Positions 27,901 to 38,265 of a stretch of 64,000 nucleotides of DNA are shown in pieces. Source of the stretch: Colwellia sp. C1TZA3 (lineage in GTDB: Bacteria; Pseudomonadota; Gammaproteobacteria; Enterobacterales; Alteromonadaceae); contig NZ_VOLS01000020.1 in NCBI RefSeq assembly GCF_007954265.1, forward strand, positions 1-64,000, given 5' to 3'. The notes below the pieces were generated by a model. The model did not search any database. It saw only the letters and a program-made list of their open reading frames with translations, and was not told the DNA's origin. Made by a program: the position numbers and the translations under genes. The stretch's first letter is position 1. The number at the start of each line of letters is the position of its first letter.

Positions 27901-30663
27901 AAGCTACTCGAGCTTAACGGTAGACGCAAAAACGGCAACGAATTCTTTGCCGAAGTAACGGTCAGCGCTGTTGATATTCATAATGATCGCTTTATTGTTG
28001 CCATTATTCGAGACATCACCAAACGCAAGCAACGTGACGCCGAATTAGCTGAGCACATTCTTTTCCAACAAGCACTGGCTGATACTATTCCATATCCGAT
28101 TTTTGTTAAAGACCCCAACTTAAAATTTATTAACGTTAACAAAGCTTATGAACAAACCTTTAATGTTGAAAGAGCAGATATTATTGGTAAAACGGTGCTA
28201 GACCTCGCCTATTTACCAGTAGCAGACCGAAAAGCCTATCAAGCAGAAGATAGAGAAATTATTGCTTCAATGGGCATGGTGCGAAAAGAAATACCGCTGA
28301 TTTACGCTGATGGCTTAGAACACACCACCATGTATTGGGCAAAAAGCTTTGCTAAAGTTGATGGCTGCGCTGGCGGCTTACTAGGTACCTTTGTTGATAT
28401 CAGTGAACAAAAAATGGCCGAGCAAACATTGGCCCATGCAAAAGCATTAGCAGAAGAAGCCGTTAAAGCTAAATCTAATTTTTTAGCCAATATGTCGCAT
28501 GAAATTCGCACGCCAATGAACGCTATTATTGGTATGTCAGCATTAGCATTGAAAACCAATTTAACACCTGAACAAAAAAATCATATCGCCAAGGTCAATC
28601 TCGCGGCCGAGTCATTATTAGGTATCGTTAATGATATTTTAGATTTTTCAAAAATTGAAGCCAATAAACTCGACATTGAATCCATCCCGTTTTGCTTAGA
28701 TGACATTCTTGATAACCTCAGCATGATGTTAGTGGATAAACTTAACGAGACACAAACTGAGTTGATTTTTGATGTCGAAAATAACGTCCCCATCGACCTT
28801 ATTGGTGACCCACTGCGCCTTAGCCAAATATTAACTAACCTCGGCAGTAATGCCGCTAAGTTTACCGAGCAAGGAGAAATAAAAGTTCATGTTTCGTGCC
28901 TAAGTAAGCATGATGATAACGTTACCTTAAAGTTCTCTATTTGTGACACTGGCATCGGAATGAGTGCGCAACAACAAGAAAAATTATTTCAATCTTTTAG
29001 TCAGGCCGATGCCTCAACAACACGAAAATATGGCGGAACCGGTTTAGGATTAGCAATTTGCAAACGCCTTGTTGAATTATTGGGTGGTGAAATATGGCTA
29101 GAAAGCGAAACAAACCAGGGTAGTCAATTTCATTTCACCCTTAGCTACCAAAGCCAATCACTGAAAGATATCAGCGCTAAAAAACTGAATTTAGCCTCAG
29201 TTGAAGATTTAAAAATCGCCTTAATCACCGACAATAAAATCTATAAAGCTATTTTACAGCGGATGTTAAGGTCATTAGGTTTTATCGTCGAGAGTTATAG
29301 CTCTGTCGCCGAAGCGCTGCCGGAGCTAAAAGACAAAACCAAGGTTTTTGATGCCTTAATATTTGACCTTATCAATTGCAGTGATAATCAACACTGTAAC
29401 GATTTGGGCTTAATTCTAGCTGCTCACATTGGTTTGCCCATATTACATATTCTCCCTAACAAGCAAAAAATGTCAGAGCTAGCACTTAAAGGCGATGAAA
29501 AATATTCCACCCTTTGTAAACCAATAACCTCCTCTAATTTACTCGACAGTCTATTACTAGCTTTGGGTCAGGAAAATCTGCGTAGTGTGCAATATAACTT
29601 TTCGCCACGTGAAGTCCCCTTGGCAATAGATACACTACAAGGTGCAAAAATATTACTTGTTGAAGATAATGAAATAAATCAAGAACTAGCGACTGAGTTA
29701 TTAAATCAACATGGCATTGCAGTGGTGGTCTCCAATAACGGCCAAGCCGCTATAGAGCGCCTTAACCATGAGCACTTTGACGCGGTATTAATGGATGGCC
29801 AAATGCCAGTTAAGGACGGCTACACCACCACACGTGAGTTGCGTCAAGACCCTCGCTTTATCGACTTACCTATCATCGCTATGACCGCCAATGTGCTGGT
29901 GGGCGATCGTCAAAAAGCGCTAGACTCAGGCATGAATGAACATATTGGCAAGCCTATCAATACCAATGAATTATTTGTCAAACTGTCAAAGTGGGTTAAA
30001 GCTAACCGTCCAAGTAATACCCATACTGTAGATAAAATAGCGAAAACAACAAACAATAGAGCCCAGCCATTAGCTAATAAAAATAAACCGATGACTATTC
30101 CTGAACTCGACGGCATCGATATAAAAGCAGGTTTAGCAATAGCGCAAAATAATCACACACTATATTTGCGCTTACTGCTTAAATTTAAAGCTAACTATGT
30201 CAATGCTATGACACCAATAACCCTGGCATTTAACCACCATGACTTTACTCACATAGAACTACTAGCACATACCCTAAAAGGTGTTGCAGGCAATATTGGT
30301 GCTACACCGCTTTGCAAGCTTTGCCAACAGTTAGAAAGCAACGCTGTTCAACGTGATATAAAACCACTGCTTTTAGCACAGTGCCAAGATGAACTCAGTC
30401 GTATTCAACTTGCACTAGCAACACTTGAGCCTCAAGAGCCCATTGATATAAATTTTGATATTTCAACCTGTAAGGCACTTATAGCTCAATTAATCATTGA
30501 TGTAGAACATTGTGATGTTGCCGCTATTGATACCCTGTATAGTTTACTGTCAATGACCCAACAGCAAACCTATTATCAAGCACTAAAGCACATTATGGCA
30601 AGAGTGGCCGTTTATGAATTTGACGACGCCGCAATACTGCTAAAAAAAATTGATATTTCGTAA
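24997..30663 (+). CDS. Giant hybrid sensor histidine kinase with THI5/SsuA-type ligand-binding domain
   Basis: Length is 1888 residues from ATG 24997 (a TTG 48 bp earlier would overlap the upstream gene). In order: a signal peptide; a THI5/SsuA/NMT1-like periplasmic domain (residues ~25-330, starting [20 protein letters not shown]); membrane helices near 345 and 385; a Cache-like extracytoplasmic domain (~400-720); a helix near 735; three PAS domains (~785, 900, 1020); HisKA with NMSHEIRTP (His ~1167); HATPase with N-box and [12 protein letters not shown]; a degenerate receiver; a receiver with VEDNEINQ and Asp in VLMDGQMP (~1600); and an HPt domain with AHTLKG (~1756). It is a full phosphorelay in one chain. 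Ligand and output are unknown. Confidence 0.92.
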   Translation: MLNFCTIKHSLITILCTLSFIFSGQGLGQELDKVSIQLNWLHQFQYAGYYAAKEQGFYRALGLEVELRELKEFKGSSAIEDYVVDGRADYGINDSSLIVAKNNGKPVVIVAQIFQHSPATLATLRSSGIARPFDLIGKRIMIDARLKNFAPITAMLMQAEQDMSAFTWQEQSDRFSALTTGKTDAILIYDTNEPFEFDQANIGIWTISPRDYGIDFYGDNLFTSESEVKNNPQRVQAMRQATIKGWQYALNHKAEIIKLIAEKYNSQGKSYRHLAFEADEISKIILAKFIPLGSIARTRMEKISEIYYQLGMIDKPFIPNNLLLEDAISSFAPKQLTLDSSTSLIIVMVLISLLLIFSTLLLPRLISQQHLASFMASKKFPFIVHAVSILNVVIIFSVIYLSLQDNEKISQANIKKDLEFVVEATKNRLNDWLSEQENLLEQIAKDHSLINLTKNLLVQSPIHDTLITARSMANIRQYLRQKFQQHNIESQSFAIINQDFINIATAHNDNLGKVSVIAQQHPDIIAAVFTGKSRFVPSIAPDVKQPVSHSLGTIDQYSMYMITPILDENNQVIAALSIRIQVSGQISTIIQQGRIGASGESYLVSRLGQLLSKSRFDDELSSLNYFQEHSKNKQLITLKDPQVNVMQNPDAVINSQQLPFTFMANQLVNNARSDNISLITDHKISSNVLGYNDYRGVTVYGAWLWNHQYGFGIATEINTNEAMGGVNSLRNELMLIAFITLLLTLTSNVFTLTVGQRSTTYMRHSKAELEQLVAQRTAELHQRERAMWQLYEHAPVAYATLNAQGKFIKHNLVFAQMFKRPRGTFSSLNWQSFVAPVHYVHQIFQTKSRLLECEVPVKINDTKTIDTMMSALPVYNEDNKLTEVRLTLIDVTQKNAAKAQFAALMESAPDAILMLDKHREHSIVNSQVLTMFGYEKTELIGEKIERLLPEETSLHIFHHLLHEPTLEKKLLELNGRRKNGNEFFAEVTVSAVDIHNDRFIVAIIRDITKRKQRDAELAEHILFQQALADTIPYPIFVKDPNLKFINVNKAYEQTFNVERADIIGKTVLDLAYLPVADRKAYQAEDREIIASMGMVRKEIPLIYADGLEHTTMYWAKSFAKVDGCAGGLLGTFVDISEQKMAEQTLAHAKALAEEAVKAKSNFLANMSHEIRTPMNAIIGMSALALKTNLTPEQKNHIAKVNLAAESLLGIVNDILDFSKIEANKLDIESIPFCLDDILDNLSMMLVDKLNETQTELIFDVENNVPIDLIGDPLRLSQILTNLGSNAAKFTEQGEIKVHVSCLSKHDDNVTLKFSICDTGIGMSAQQQEKLFQSFSQADASTTRKYGGTGLGLAICKRLVELLGGEIWLESETNQGSQFHFTLSYQSQSLKDISAKKLNLASVEDLKIALITDNKIYKAILQRMLRSLGFIVESYSSVAEALPELKDKTKVFDALIFDLINCSDNQHCNDLGLILAAHIGLPILHILPNKQKMSELALKGDEKYSTLCKPITSSNLLDSLLLALGQENLRSVQYNFSPREVPLAIDTLQGAKILLVEDNEINQELATELLNQHGIAVVVSNNGQAAIERLNHEHFDAVLMDGQMPVKDGYTTTRELRQDPRFIDLPIIAMTANVLVGDRQKALDSGMNEHIGKPINTNELFVKLSKWVKANRPSNTHTVDKIAKTTNNRAQPLANKNKPMTIPELDGIDIKAGLAIAQNNHTLYLRLLLKFKANYVNAMTPITLAFNHHDFTHIELLAHTLKGVAGNIGATPLCKLCQQLESNAVQRDIKPLLLAQCQDELSRIQLALATLEPQEPIDINFDISTCKALIAQLIIDVEHCDVAAIDTLYSLLSMTQQQTYYQALKHIMARVAVYEFDDAAILLKKIDIS

Positions 30664-31407
30664 AAAAATCACGCCAATAGCAATAGCACATAAACTATTG
30701 AATATTAAAGACTGTACGTAAATTATTGAGTCAAACTAGTGAATGGAGCTGTTATACCAATCCCATTAAGTTATTGCTCACTTGTACTAGTTAAAATAGC
30801 TCAATGCTGTGTTGCTCTCACTCCCAATAGCCAGCTATTGCTCAATCGAGCGCCTTACCTTGAGTTATTTTTCCTGCGCACAACAAGATCACAAACTTAA
30901 TGGAACTGGTATTAGTTGAAACTGTTAAATAAAATTAGCCGCTAAGCGGTAACAGGATAAATGCCGAAGAATAACCACAATATTCACTCTCCTTACCAAG
31001 ACGACTTTTTTAGATATAAAACGAAGTATTAAAGTTTGTTGATACAAAAGTGGCCATAATAAAATTATATTTTAATAGCTATTTTTCTTGATGATATAAA
31101 AAAGCAGATGCAACCAGGGTCACTTCATAATTAAAAAGCTAAAATTTTCTCAACATCATGATCTAAATAAATTTAATAGCTAGGTAACTTAGTAACTTAG
31201 TAACTTAATGGCCTCAACTGTATAGATAAAGACTTGACAGGCTAACATTAATTTTAAAGAAAAATTTACTTTGATGTATAATTTAGCAGTATGTACATTA
31301 TTATACTGAAGTAGGATCTAAATAAGTTACTAAGGAGTATTACGGCAGTAATTAGTTTTATCAATACTAATTATGAATTATATAAGATAAACCTATGTTG
31401 GATACTT
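30664..31407. other. Intergenic region with one MITE copy
   Basis: Apart from the family-A element at 30754-30912 this 744-bp AT-rich gap shows no gene. The sequence GTTATACC at the left edge of the element lies 90 bp past the kinase stop. A promoter for the AraC gene should lie near 31240-31380 (TTGACA occurs at 31234-31239) but no firm -10 was assigned. Confidence 0.5.
30754..30912 (+). repeat. Family-A MITE-like element (159 bp)
   Basis: This copy is the same length as that at 61-219 and differs from it at few positions. It starts ATACCAATCCCATTAAGTT and ends CTTAATGGAACTGGTAT. It lies alone downstream of the giant kinase gene, giving a clean view of the element's edges (left flank GTT, right flank TAG). 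Confidence 0.85.
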
Positions 31408-32445
31408 ATGACACCTGCTAAGCAATTTAATGCTGAAATCACCCTCCCTGAACAATATACTCATGGTGTTAAACAACCAATCGATGCCAGTTGGATCCGA
31501 CTGCTCTATGTCGCCTTACAACAACAAAATTTACCCGCGAATGAACTATTAGCCTCGGTAGGTATTGAGTCAGCTACTTTACATGAATTAGCTTATGTTC
31601 AAAGAGAAGTGGTGCTAAAGCTTTACGAGAATATTGCCATACATAACGGATTAGATACCTTACCAAGTTCAATTGCTAAGGTTTTTCAACCACATTTTTT
31701 GCGTCATACCGGCGCTATCATGTCAGATGCTAAGTCGGTGAATGATTTACTGGAAAAATTTATTTTTGCTAGTGATCAAATGAACAAATTGATTAAAGTC
31801 GTCATGATCATTAAGGCAGATTACACTTGGCTAGTGATTTCATCGCGGGTAGAGTCGCTTAACATACACAAAGTATCGTTAGAAATAGGGCTTTGTTTAG
31901 TCTATAGATTGATAAAGCAAATATTTCCTGCTGATTCGGCTATTATCGGCAATATTATTCTAAGCGTAAAAAGTAAAAGAAACGATTTTGAAAATATATT
32001 TGATTGTCCAGTTGGTTATCATAACAAGGACGAATATATTATTGTAATTAACAACAAGGCGTTAACTACAAGGAATATCTTTTCTACCCATTCAATTGGT
32101 TTTGAGCCTTTTATAGATAGTAAATTTTCAACCACAGTGTTTAAAAGGTTTTCTGATATTGAGCGTTTAATTGTGGAAAATATGGCTTCGAGTAATTTAA
32201 ACATCACCTTTATAGCCGATAAGATGAACGTCAGCGTTAAAACCTTGCAACGCCAATTAAAGCGCTTTAATACCGACTTTAGTACCTTATTAACAAAACA
32301 AAAAATCAAACATGCGCAAATGTTATTAAGTGAAAATAAATTTACCTTAACCCAAATTAGTTATAAATTAGGTTTTAAATCGCCATCAAGCTTTTCTAGA
32401 TCGTTTAAACAATGGACCGGCGTTTCGCCCTCAAATTATCAATAA
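31408..32445 (+). CDS. AraC-family transcriptional regulator
   Basis: The 345-residue protein has an N-terminal sensing region of the arabinose-binding/OruR type (residues ~20-210, WIRLLYVALQQQNLPANELL at its start). The C-terminal double helix-turn-helix follows (SNLNITFIADKMNVSVKTLQ, then ISYKLGFKSPSSFSRSFKQW and TGVSPSNYQ). ATG 31408 follows TTGGA by six bases. It precedes the TonB-receptor/kinase operon by ~870 bp, so control of that operon is plausible but unproven. A decayed copy of its C-terminal end is present at ~39410-39518. Confidence 0.9.
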   Translation: MTPAKQFNAEITLPEQYTHGVKQPIDASWIRLLYVALQQQNLPANELLASVGIESATLHELAYVQREVVLKLYENIAIHNGLDTLPSSIAKVFQPHFLRHTGAIMSDAKSVNDLLEKFIFASDQMNKLIKVVMIIKADYTWLVISSRVESLNIHKVSLEIGLCLVYRLIKQIFPADSAIIGNIILSVKSKRNDFENIFDCPVGYHNKDEYIIVINNKALTTRNIFSTHSIGFEPFIDSKFSTTVFKRFSDIERLIVENMASSNLNITFIADKMNVSVKTLQRQLKRFNTDFSTLLTKQKIKHAQMLLSENKFTLTQISYKLGFKSPSSFSRSFKQWTGVSPSNYQ

Positions 32446-33318
32446 ATAATCTAAAAAACCATAGTTTTATAATATTTTTCACCTCCAAAATCATCCATAA
32501 TTGTCCAAAATTAGTTGCTCGTATTGGCTCGGGCATAACATCATAGGATACTCCTGAAATGAGAATATCAAAGCCTAATTAATCTATATATACCCGCTAC
32601 ACTTCAAGCTGCAGGTTGCAGAGTGCGGGCAAAATTCTTTCAGCTAAAGGCCAGTCTCTAATCCAACAATTTACAAATTGGTATTAGGTGTTGAATAAAT
32701 CCTTCTTGACAAAGTTCACTTGGATAAAATGCAGCAAGCATTAATACTGCCCACCATAGAGTAAACCTAGGCATTTAATTAACAATATCTTTATTATACA
32801 ACCTCACTAATTATCTGATCATTTTTACTGGTTAAAACAACCCACTACTGCGTTATTTATTTAATAACCAGCACAACGAGTTATTAAATAAATGCCTTAC
32901 ATTTGGCGGTTTTCCCTGCATATAAAGTAGACCACCTAATTAATCAAATGGGTATGATGTTCAGCCAGATACTCTAGTTGAGCATAATAAAAATTCTATG
33001 TTAAGCCCATATTTGTGCCACCGTCATAAATATCAGATTTAAAAAAGCTAAATTTGATAAGTAAATGACCTTAACTGTTTAAATAAAGTCGTCACAAGTC
33101 AAAGGGAAGCTTTTATAATCGCGTTTATAAGTTAGTTCATAAATGACTCATTAGTTTCATCTAATCTTAGTTCAAGCAGTCATAGCCGTTAAGGCACATC
33201 AATTAATTCAAGTATTGAACAGTGCTTGAGGTCATCCTGTCGTTTTCTATAATTATCTATAGTGTTGGATAATAAATCTTTGCGACAACAAAAAGTAATA
33301 CAAAGGCATATAATAATA
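32446..33318. other. Intergenic region with a family-B MITE-like element
   Basis: The 873-bp gap contains the element at 32796-32955. The rest is AT-rich and without a recognisable gene; it should contain the promoter of the TonB-receptor operon. A 117-codon minus-strand frame at 33189-33542 overlaps the receptor start and is not supported. Confidence 0.5.
32796..32955 (+). repeat. Family-B MITE-like element (~160 bp)
   Basis: It shares layout with family A but is diverged: ATAC...CACTAATTATCTGATC at the left, TTTTTACTGGTTAAAACAAC, CTACTGCGTTAT, ATGCCTTACATTTGGCGG, TTTTCCCTGC, and CACCTAATTAATCAAATGGG then TAT at the right. The reverse complement of 40939-41100 matches it block by block, and families A and B share the motif order TACTxGTTAAAA, GCCTTAC, TTTTTCCTGC. 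Confidence 0.65.
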
Positions 33319-35169
33319 ATGAAAAAATTGCTTGTCTCACAAATACTTGCTTTAATATTTAGTGCCAATGCGCTGGCAAAGGCCAACAATTCAGCGATCG
33401 ATATTACCGGCACTAGCCTAAGTGAACTATTTAACCTTAAAATAACCTCATTATCGAAAAAGAAGCAGGCGCTAAATAAAGCGGCGGCGGCCGTGTATGT
33501 GCTAACCCACGATGAAATCGACCGTCTGGGCGTAACTACCATTGCTGATGCACTGCGTTATGTGCCAGGGGTAGAGGTGGCGAATATTGATGCTAGTCGA
33601 TGGGCTATCAGTATTCGGGGTTTTAACGGTCTTGCCGCCAATAAATTGTTAGTGATGATCGATGGCAGAAGTATCTACAGTCCTTTGTTTTCAGGCGTGG
33701 TGTGGGCAGAAAAAGATGTCGTATTAGCCGATGTTGATCGTATCGAAGTGATCAGAGGCCCCGGAGGCGCTATTTGGGGAGCCAATGCCGTTAATGGTGT
33801 GATTAATATTATCACTCGCAAAGCCCAAGCTACTCAAGGTGTTTTACTCGAGGCCGGCGTGGACTTTAAGCAGAACAAGGTAGTAACCGCCCGTTACGGT
33901 TGGCAATTAGCCCAAAATGCTTATATGCGCATTTATGCTAAACATCGCCAACATGACAGTACCAATGAGCAATTCAGTAATGATAATAACCGGCATAATC
34001 AAGTGGGCTTTCGATTTGACTATGACATTGCCAACGACAATGCCTTAACCTTACAAGGTGATCTGTATTCTGGGGTCATTGGTAACGTGGCTAGTCAGGC
34101 TGCGCCTGATGGTCAAACACAATCTGGTGGCAACTTGCTAGTTAACTGGCAATTTACCGGTGACGATAATGGCCAACATAAATTGCTCAGTTACTATGAG
34201 CAAACTCAGCTCAGCGTACCCATGTTGGATGACCAGCGAGAGATATGGAATGTTGATTATCAAGTAGAGCAGCAGTGGCAGCAACATGCTTTGGTAGGCG
34301 GAGTGGGTTATCGCTCATTACAAGATCAAGTGGACACCAGGCCATTCGACTTTATTGCACCAAAATCTCGCCATGATGAAGTGATCAATGCCTTCATTCA
34401 AGATGATATCGCTTTGCTTGATGATGATTTACACCTAATTGTTGGTATTAAATACGAACATAACGATTATTCTGCTAATGAATGGCTACCTAGTGTGCGT
34501 TTATCTTACCAATTGCCCGACGCTATGATTTGGGCAGCATGGTCAAAGGCGGTTAGAGTACCCACTCGAGTTGAAAGCGATATACGCTATGGTAGCTTTA
34601 GTGGCGAACATTTAGCGTCAGAGCGCGCCAATGTTTATGAATTAGGTTGGCGTAAAAAGTGGTTTGATGTTTGGCAATTGGACGCAACGGCTTACCGCTC
34701 ACAGTATGAAAACTTGCTGTCGTTTGAAGCTAATGGTTACCGTAATAAAGTGTCAGGCAAGGTTCAGGGTATTGAGTTAAGTAACAGTATTCAGCTGCAG
34801 CCCTCTTGGCTAGTAAGGGTTAACCTTTCTCATGCCACTATGGATCTTTCTACGGCAAGTGATAGTTTGTCACCGGCCGGAGCAAAAACAACACAAGGAC
34901 AAATGCCCCGCAACACCGCACAAGTTATTTCAATGTGGGATATCAACAAGCAATGGAAGTTCAATGGCTATTTACGCTATGTTGATAAGCTCACCAGTAA
35001 TAATATTGATAGTTACTGGACTATAGATGCGACCCTGCAATGGCAAGTTACTCAGCGTTTTTCAATTCAATTAGCGGCGCGCAATATCGGCGATGGCTCA
35101 CACCAAGAGTGGGATGCCTTGGTGCCGATAGAACAACAAGTTATGATTAATTTTAGGTGGGGAATATAA
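33319..35169 (+). CDS. TonB-dependent receptor of a YfiR/histidine-kinase operon
   Basis: This is an outer-membrane receptor of 616 residues. The signal peptide is MKKLLVSQILALIFSANALA. The plug domain carries VYVLTHDEIDRLGVTTIADA, ISIRGFNG, LLVMIDGRSIYSPLFSGVVW and EVIRGPGGAIWGANAVNGVI, followed by a beta barrel. The frame opens 57 bp upstream, but the signal peptide fixes the start at ATG 33319. The last residue is Ile rather than the usual terminal aromatic, with Phe and Trp nearby (INFRWGI). It is one base from the YfiR-like gene, so it may act as a receptor in a signalling relay; the substrate is unknown. Confidence 0.88.
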   Translation: MKKLLVSQILALIFSANALAKANNSAIDITGTSLSELFNLKITSLSKKKQALNKAAAAVYVLTHDEIDRLGVTTIADALRYVPGVEVANIDASRWAISIRGFNGLAANKLLVMIDGRSIYSPLFSGVVWAEKDVVLADVDRIEVIRGPGGAIWGANAVNGVINIITRKAQATQGVLLEAGVDFKQNKVVTARYGWQLAQNAYMRIYAKHRQHDSTNEQFSNDNNRHNQVGFRFDYDIANDNALTLQGDLYSGVIGNVASQAAPDGQTQSGGNLLVNWQFTGDDNGQHKLLSYYEQTQLSVPMLDDQREIWNVDYQVEQQWQQHALVGGVGYRSLQDQVDTRPFDFIAPKSRHDEVINAFIQDDIALLDDDLHLIVGIKYEHNDYSANEWLPSVRLSYQLPDAMIWAAWSKAVRVPTRVESDIRYGSFSGEHLASERANVYELGWRKKWFDVWQLDATAYRSQYENLLSFEANGYRNKVSGKVQGIELSNSIQLQPSWLVRVNLSHATMDLSTASDSLSPAGAKTTQGQMPRNTAQVISMWDINKQWKFNGYLRYVDKLTSNNIDSYWTIDATLQWQVTQRFSIQLAARNIGDGSHQEWDALVPIEQQVMINFRWGI

Positions 35170-35170
35170 C

Positions 35171-35674
35171 GTGCGCCAAATATTATTTTTAGTGTTGGTA
35201 TTCATGACCAGCACAGTCTCCGCAGAGGGGGTGGTCTATCAAATCAAGGCTTCCTACATCTATAATTTTTTACAATTTGTACAGTTCTCAAACAATACGT
35301 TATCTGGAGAAGTTAACGTCTGTATTGTCGGTGAAAACAAATTTGGTCACGCTTTGGATGCATTAGAGGGAACCCAAACCCCCCAAGGTAAAATAGCGAT
35401 AAGTATGTTTGATAAAATTACCCAGCCCATGCAAATCGCTTCATGTCAGGTGTTGTATGTGGTTGGCTCAGACATCCAATTTAGCCAACAAGTATTAGAT
35501 AAAATTAATACCGAAAATATCTTAACCATAGGTGAGTTTTCTGACTTTATTGCTATGGGTGGCTATATCGAATTGTACCTGGAAGATGACTCTATTCACT
35601 TTCGGGTCAATCGACAATTAGTCGGGCATACCCAATTTAAAGTAGCAGCACAGCTACTAATGTTAGGGGTCTAG
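35171..35674 (+). CDS. YfiR-family periplasmic protein
   Basis: The 167-residue protein starts with a signal peptide (RQILFLVLVFMTSTVSAEG). It carries the YfiR/DUF4154 pattern: KASYIYNFLQFVQF, then VCIVGENKFGHAL, a central Cys (ASCQVLYV) and C-terminal LVGHTQFKVAAQLLML. In Pseudomonas YfiR is a periplasmic inhibitor of the diguanylate cyclase YfiN. Here the next gene is a kinase with a YfiN-like periplasmic domain, so YfiR-type control of a kinase is the likely role. GTG start, one base after the receptor stop; the stop overlaps the kinase start by 1 bp. Confidence 0.85.
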   Translation: MRQILFLVLVFMTSTVSAEGVVYQIKASYIYNFLQFVQFSNNTLSGEVNVCIVGENKFGHALDALEGTQTPQGKIAISMFDKITQPMQIASCQVLYVVGSDIQFSQQVLDKINTENILTIGEFSDFIAMGGYIELYLEDDSIHFRVNRQLVGHTQFKVAAQLLMLGV

Positions 35675-38265
35675 TGCAAATGACTAGACAAATTTCTCAG
35701 AAATTTTCCTTATGGAATACTATCTCTATTGATAACAAAATTCAGTATAGCATTTTCAGCTTTGCTTTTATGGTTCTACTGATCACCACCATTACTATGT
35801 CTTTATCGACCAATTCCCACTTTCATGACAGTAGCCAACGACAGATAACAGTATTAGCAGAAGCACTGGCCGGTAATAGTGGTGCAGCACTGACCTTTAA
35901 TGATGCCAATGCCGGACTAACCATATTATCGGCCTTAAATAATAACCCTTATATAGTGTCGGCGATTTTGTATAAAGATAAGCAAGTATTTGCCCAGTTT
36001 CCGGCTAGTGCTAAAACGCCACTATTTAGCGATACTATTTTTGATGAAAAAATCCGTTTTGATGAAGGTTTTTATTACTCAGTAGCGCCAGTAATGGTCA
36101 ATGGCAACCAGTTAGGTTGGTTACGTTTACAGACACAATTTGATGCCTGGCAACTGATTTGGCAGCAATTTATAATCACTTTTTCTGGTTTGTTAGCCGC
36201 TATTGTGCTGTTAACGCTCTTTATGTCTTATTGGTCGAAGAAGCAGATCACACGTCCGCTGTTAGCCCTATCAAAATGGGCGACAAGTGTTTATCAACAT
36301 AAAGACTTTTCTGCTCGAGCAACAAAACAAAGTGACGATGAAATTGGTCAATTAACCGATAGTTTAAACGCGATGTTGAGCGAGCTATCGAAACAAGAAT
36401 CGATAATATCGTTGAATCAAAGCTTAGAAGAAGAAATAACAGAACGTAAAAAAACTGAGCACGCACTGATCGCTATGTGCGACAAAGCGGAGCAAGCCAA
36501 TCGTTCTAAGGGCAATTTCTTAGCGAATATGAGCCATGAAATTCGCACACCGATGAATGCCATTATAGGTTTTATTGACATTGTATTGGAAGGTGATTTG
36601 AATGATAAACATCGTAAACACTTACGCACTGTTAGAAATTCAGCCAAAGATTTACACAACTTATTGAATGATATTCTTGATGTAGCCAAACTTGAAGAAG
36701 GTAAGGTTGAATTAGAACAAGCGCCATTTTCAGTAAAAAACGTGGTCGATCATGTGGTTAGAACCTTTGAAATGGCTGCAAAACATAAAGGGGTACAGCT
36801 TATTCAACGCATAACCCCCAGTTTGCCACAAGGCTTTTTGGGTGATTCATTACGCCTAAAACAAGTGTTGATGAATCTAATGGGTAATTCGGTCAAGTTT
36901 ACGGATTCAGGCTCAATCACTATTGCTGTTGAGCAGCTTGAAGCCGACAAGTTACAGTTTATTATCAGAGATACCGGCATTGGCATAGCGAAGGATAAGT
37001 TAGGCAATGTTTTTGATAATTTTAACCAAGCAGACACCTCCATTAGTCGTAAATATGGTGGTACCGGGCTGGGCACTACCATTTCAAAAAGTTTAGTCGA
37101 ATTAATGGGCGGAGAAATTTGGCTGGAGAGCGACATTGGAGTGGGTAGTACTTTTTATTTTACTATTTGTATTACCCCTACGGACGAAATGTTGATTGAT
37201 GAGCATTTTTCTATAGATACCACGTTACTAAAAACGCAAAAATCTTTGCAGATCTTAGTGGCAGAAGACGTTGAACAAAATGCTGAGTTATTACGCATTC
37301 GACTTGAAGCACTAGGTCATCACATTACTTGGGCAGTTAATGGCTTAAAGGCAGTGGAAGCTTTTCCTAGCGAGGCCTTTGATATTGTCTTGATGGATAT
37401 TCAAATGCCGATTATGGATGGCTTACAGGCCTCAAAAGAAATTCGTAAACTGCCAAATGGCAAAAGCACACCAATCATCGCATTAACCGCCAGTGTGCTG
37501 CACGAAGATCGTAAGGCCTGTTTTGATGCCGGTATGGACGGCTTTGTCAGTAAACCCATAGATTTTAATGAATTATTTACCGAAATGGCAAAATTATTAA
37601 ACAGCAGCTTTCCATTAAGTGATAGCGAAAATGACAATGTTCCCACGTTTATTGGCCCGGTTGAAATCCCTTACATTGACATGCAACGCGGCATTAATAC
37701 TTGGGGTTCTGACCAGGTCTATATCGCCAATTTAAAACAATTTGCGCAACGACACCAAGTCAGCATGTTGCCAATTAAAACTGCAATTAACACAAGGGAT
37801 TTTGAACAAGGGCTGAGTTTATTACATGCCTTAAAAGGTACCGCCGGTAATTTAGCACTAACTGAGTTATACGGTGAACTGCAAATGATGAATGATCACT
37901 TTAAGTGCCATAATATTGAGGCCGCAGAAGCACATATTGCGATTTTAACCCAGACTTTTGAGCGCAGTTTAACGTTAATTGAAGAATTAATTCAACCATC
38001 AAGTGATAGCAACATTTACTCGATTATAACCAAACAAGAAGTACTTGAGCAGATTAAACATTTGCAGGCATTATTCGAGCACTGTCAGTTAGATGACACT
38101 CTGTTTAAAAAGTTACTGCATCAATTACCCAGTTTAAAGACCCCTGATGAGCTAACCACCAAATTAGGTTGTGCGATTGAAGACTTTGATTTTGATATGG
38201 CAACCATAACACTAACCGATATTGAAATATTATTAAACAAGGAGCCAGTAAATGAAGTCAGTTGA
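35674..38265 (+). CDS. Hybrid histidine kinase with YfiN-like (CHASE8) sensor, HAMP, receiver and HPt
   Basis: Length is 863 residues. Order: membrane helix ~25-45; a periplasmic CHASE8-like domain (~50-155, QRQITVLAEALAGNSGAALT); helix ~165-188; HAMP (~190-245); coiled coil; His[17 protein letters not shown] (His ~289); HATPase with DTGIGI and GGTGLGTTISKSLVELMGGE; receiver with AEDVEQN and phospho-acceptor in VLMDIQMP (~573); HPt LHALKGTAGN (~717); and a helical tail. Start is GTG 35674 or ATG 35680. The sensor type matches proteins partnered by YfiR, whose gene is immediately upstream. The downstream gene encodes the probable output regulator. Confidence 0.9.
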   Translation: MQMTRQISQKFSLWNTISIDNKIQYSIFSFAFMVLLITTITMSLSTNSHFHDSSQRQITVLAEALAGNSGAALTFNDANAGLTILSALNNNPYIVSAILYKDKQVFAQFPASAKTPLFSDTIFDEKIRFDEGFYYSVAPVMVNGNQLGWLRLQTQFDAWQLIWQQFIITFSGLLAAIVLLTLFMSYWSKKQITRPLLALSKWATSVYQHKDFSARATKQSDDEIGQLTDSLNAMLSELSKQESIISLNQSLEEEITERKKTEHALIAMCDKAEQANRSKGNFLANMSHEIRTPMNAIIGFIDIVLEGDLNDKHRKHLRTVRNSAKDLHNLLNDILDVAKLEEGKVELEQAPFSVKNVVDHVVRTFEMAAKHKGVQLIQRITPSLPQGFLGDSLRLKQVLMNLMGNSVKFTDSGSITIAVEQLEADKLQFIIRDTGIGIAKDKLGNVFDNFNQADTSISRKYGGTGLGTTISKSLVELMGGEIWLESDIGVGSTFYFTICITPTDEMLIDEHFSIDTTLLKTQKSLQILVAEDVEQNAELLRIRLEALGHHITWAVNGLKAVEAFPSEAFDIVLMDIQMPIMDGLQASKEIRKLPNGKSTPIIALTASVLHEDRKACFDAGMDGFVSKPIDFNELFTEMAKLLNSSFPLSDSENDNVPTFIGPVEIPYIDMQRGINTWGSDQVYIANLKQFAQRHQVSMLPIKTAINTRDFEQGLSLLHALKGTAGNLALTELYGELQMMNDHFKCHNIEAAEAHIAILTQTFERSLTLIEELIQPSSDSNIYSIITKQEVLEQIKHLQALFEHCQLDDTLFKKLLHQLPSLKTPDELTTKLGCAIEDFDFDMATITLTDIEILLNKEPVNEVS

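Noticed and set aside
33189-33542. 117-codon minus-strand frame
   Set aside because: Antisense to the start of the TonB receptor, whose signal peptide and plug motifs are clear.
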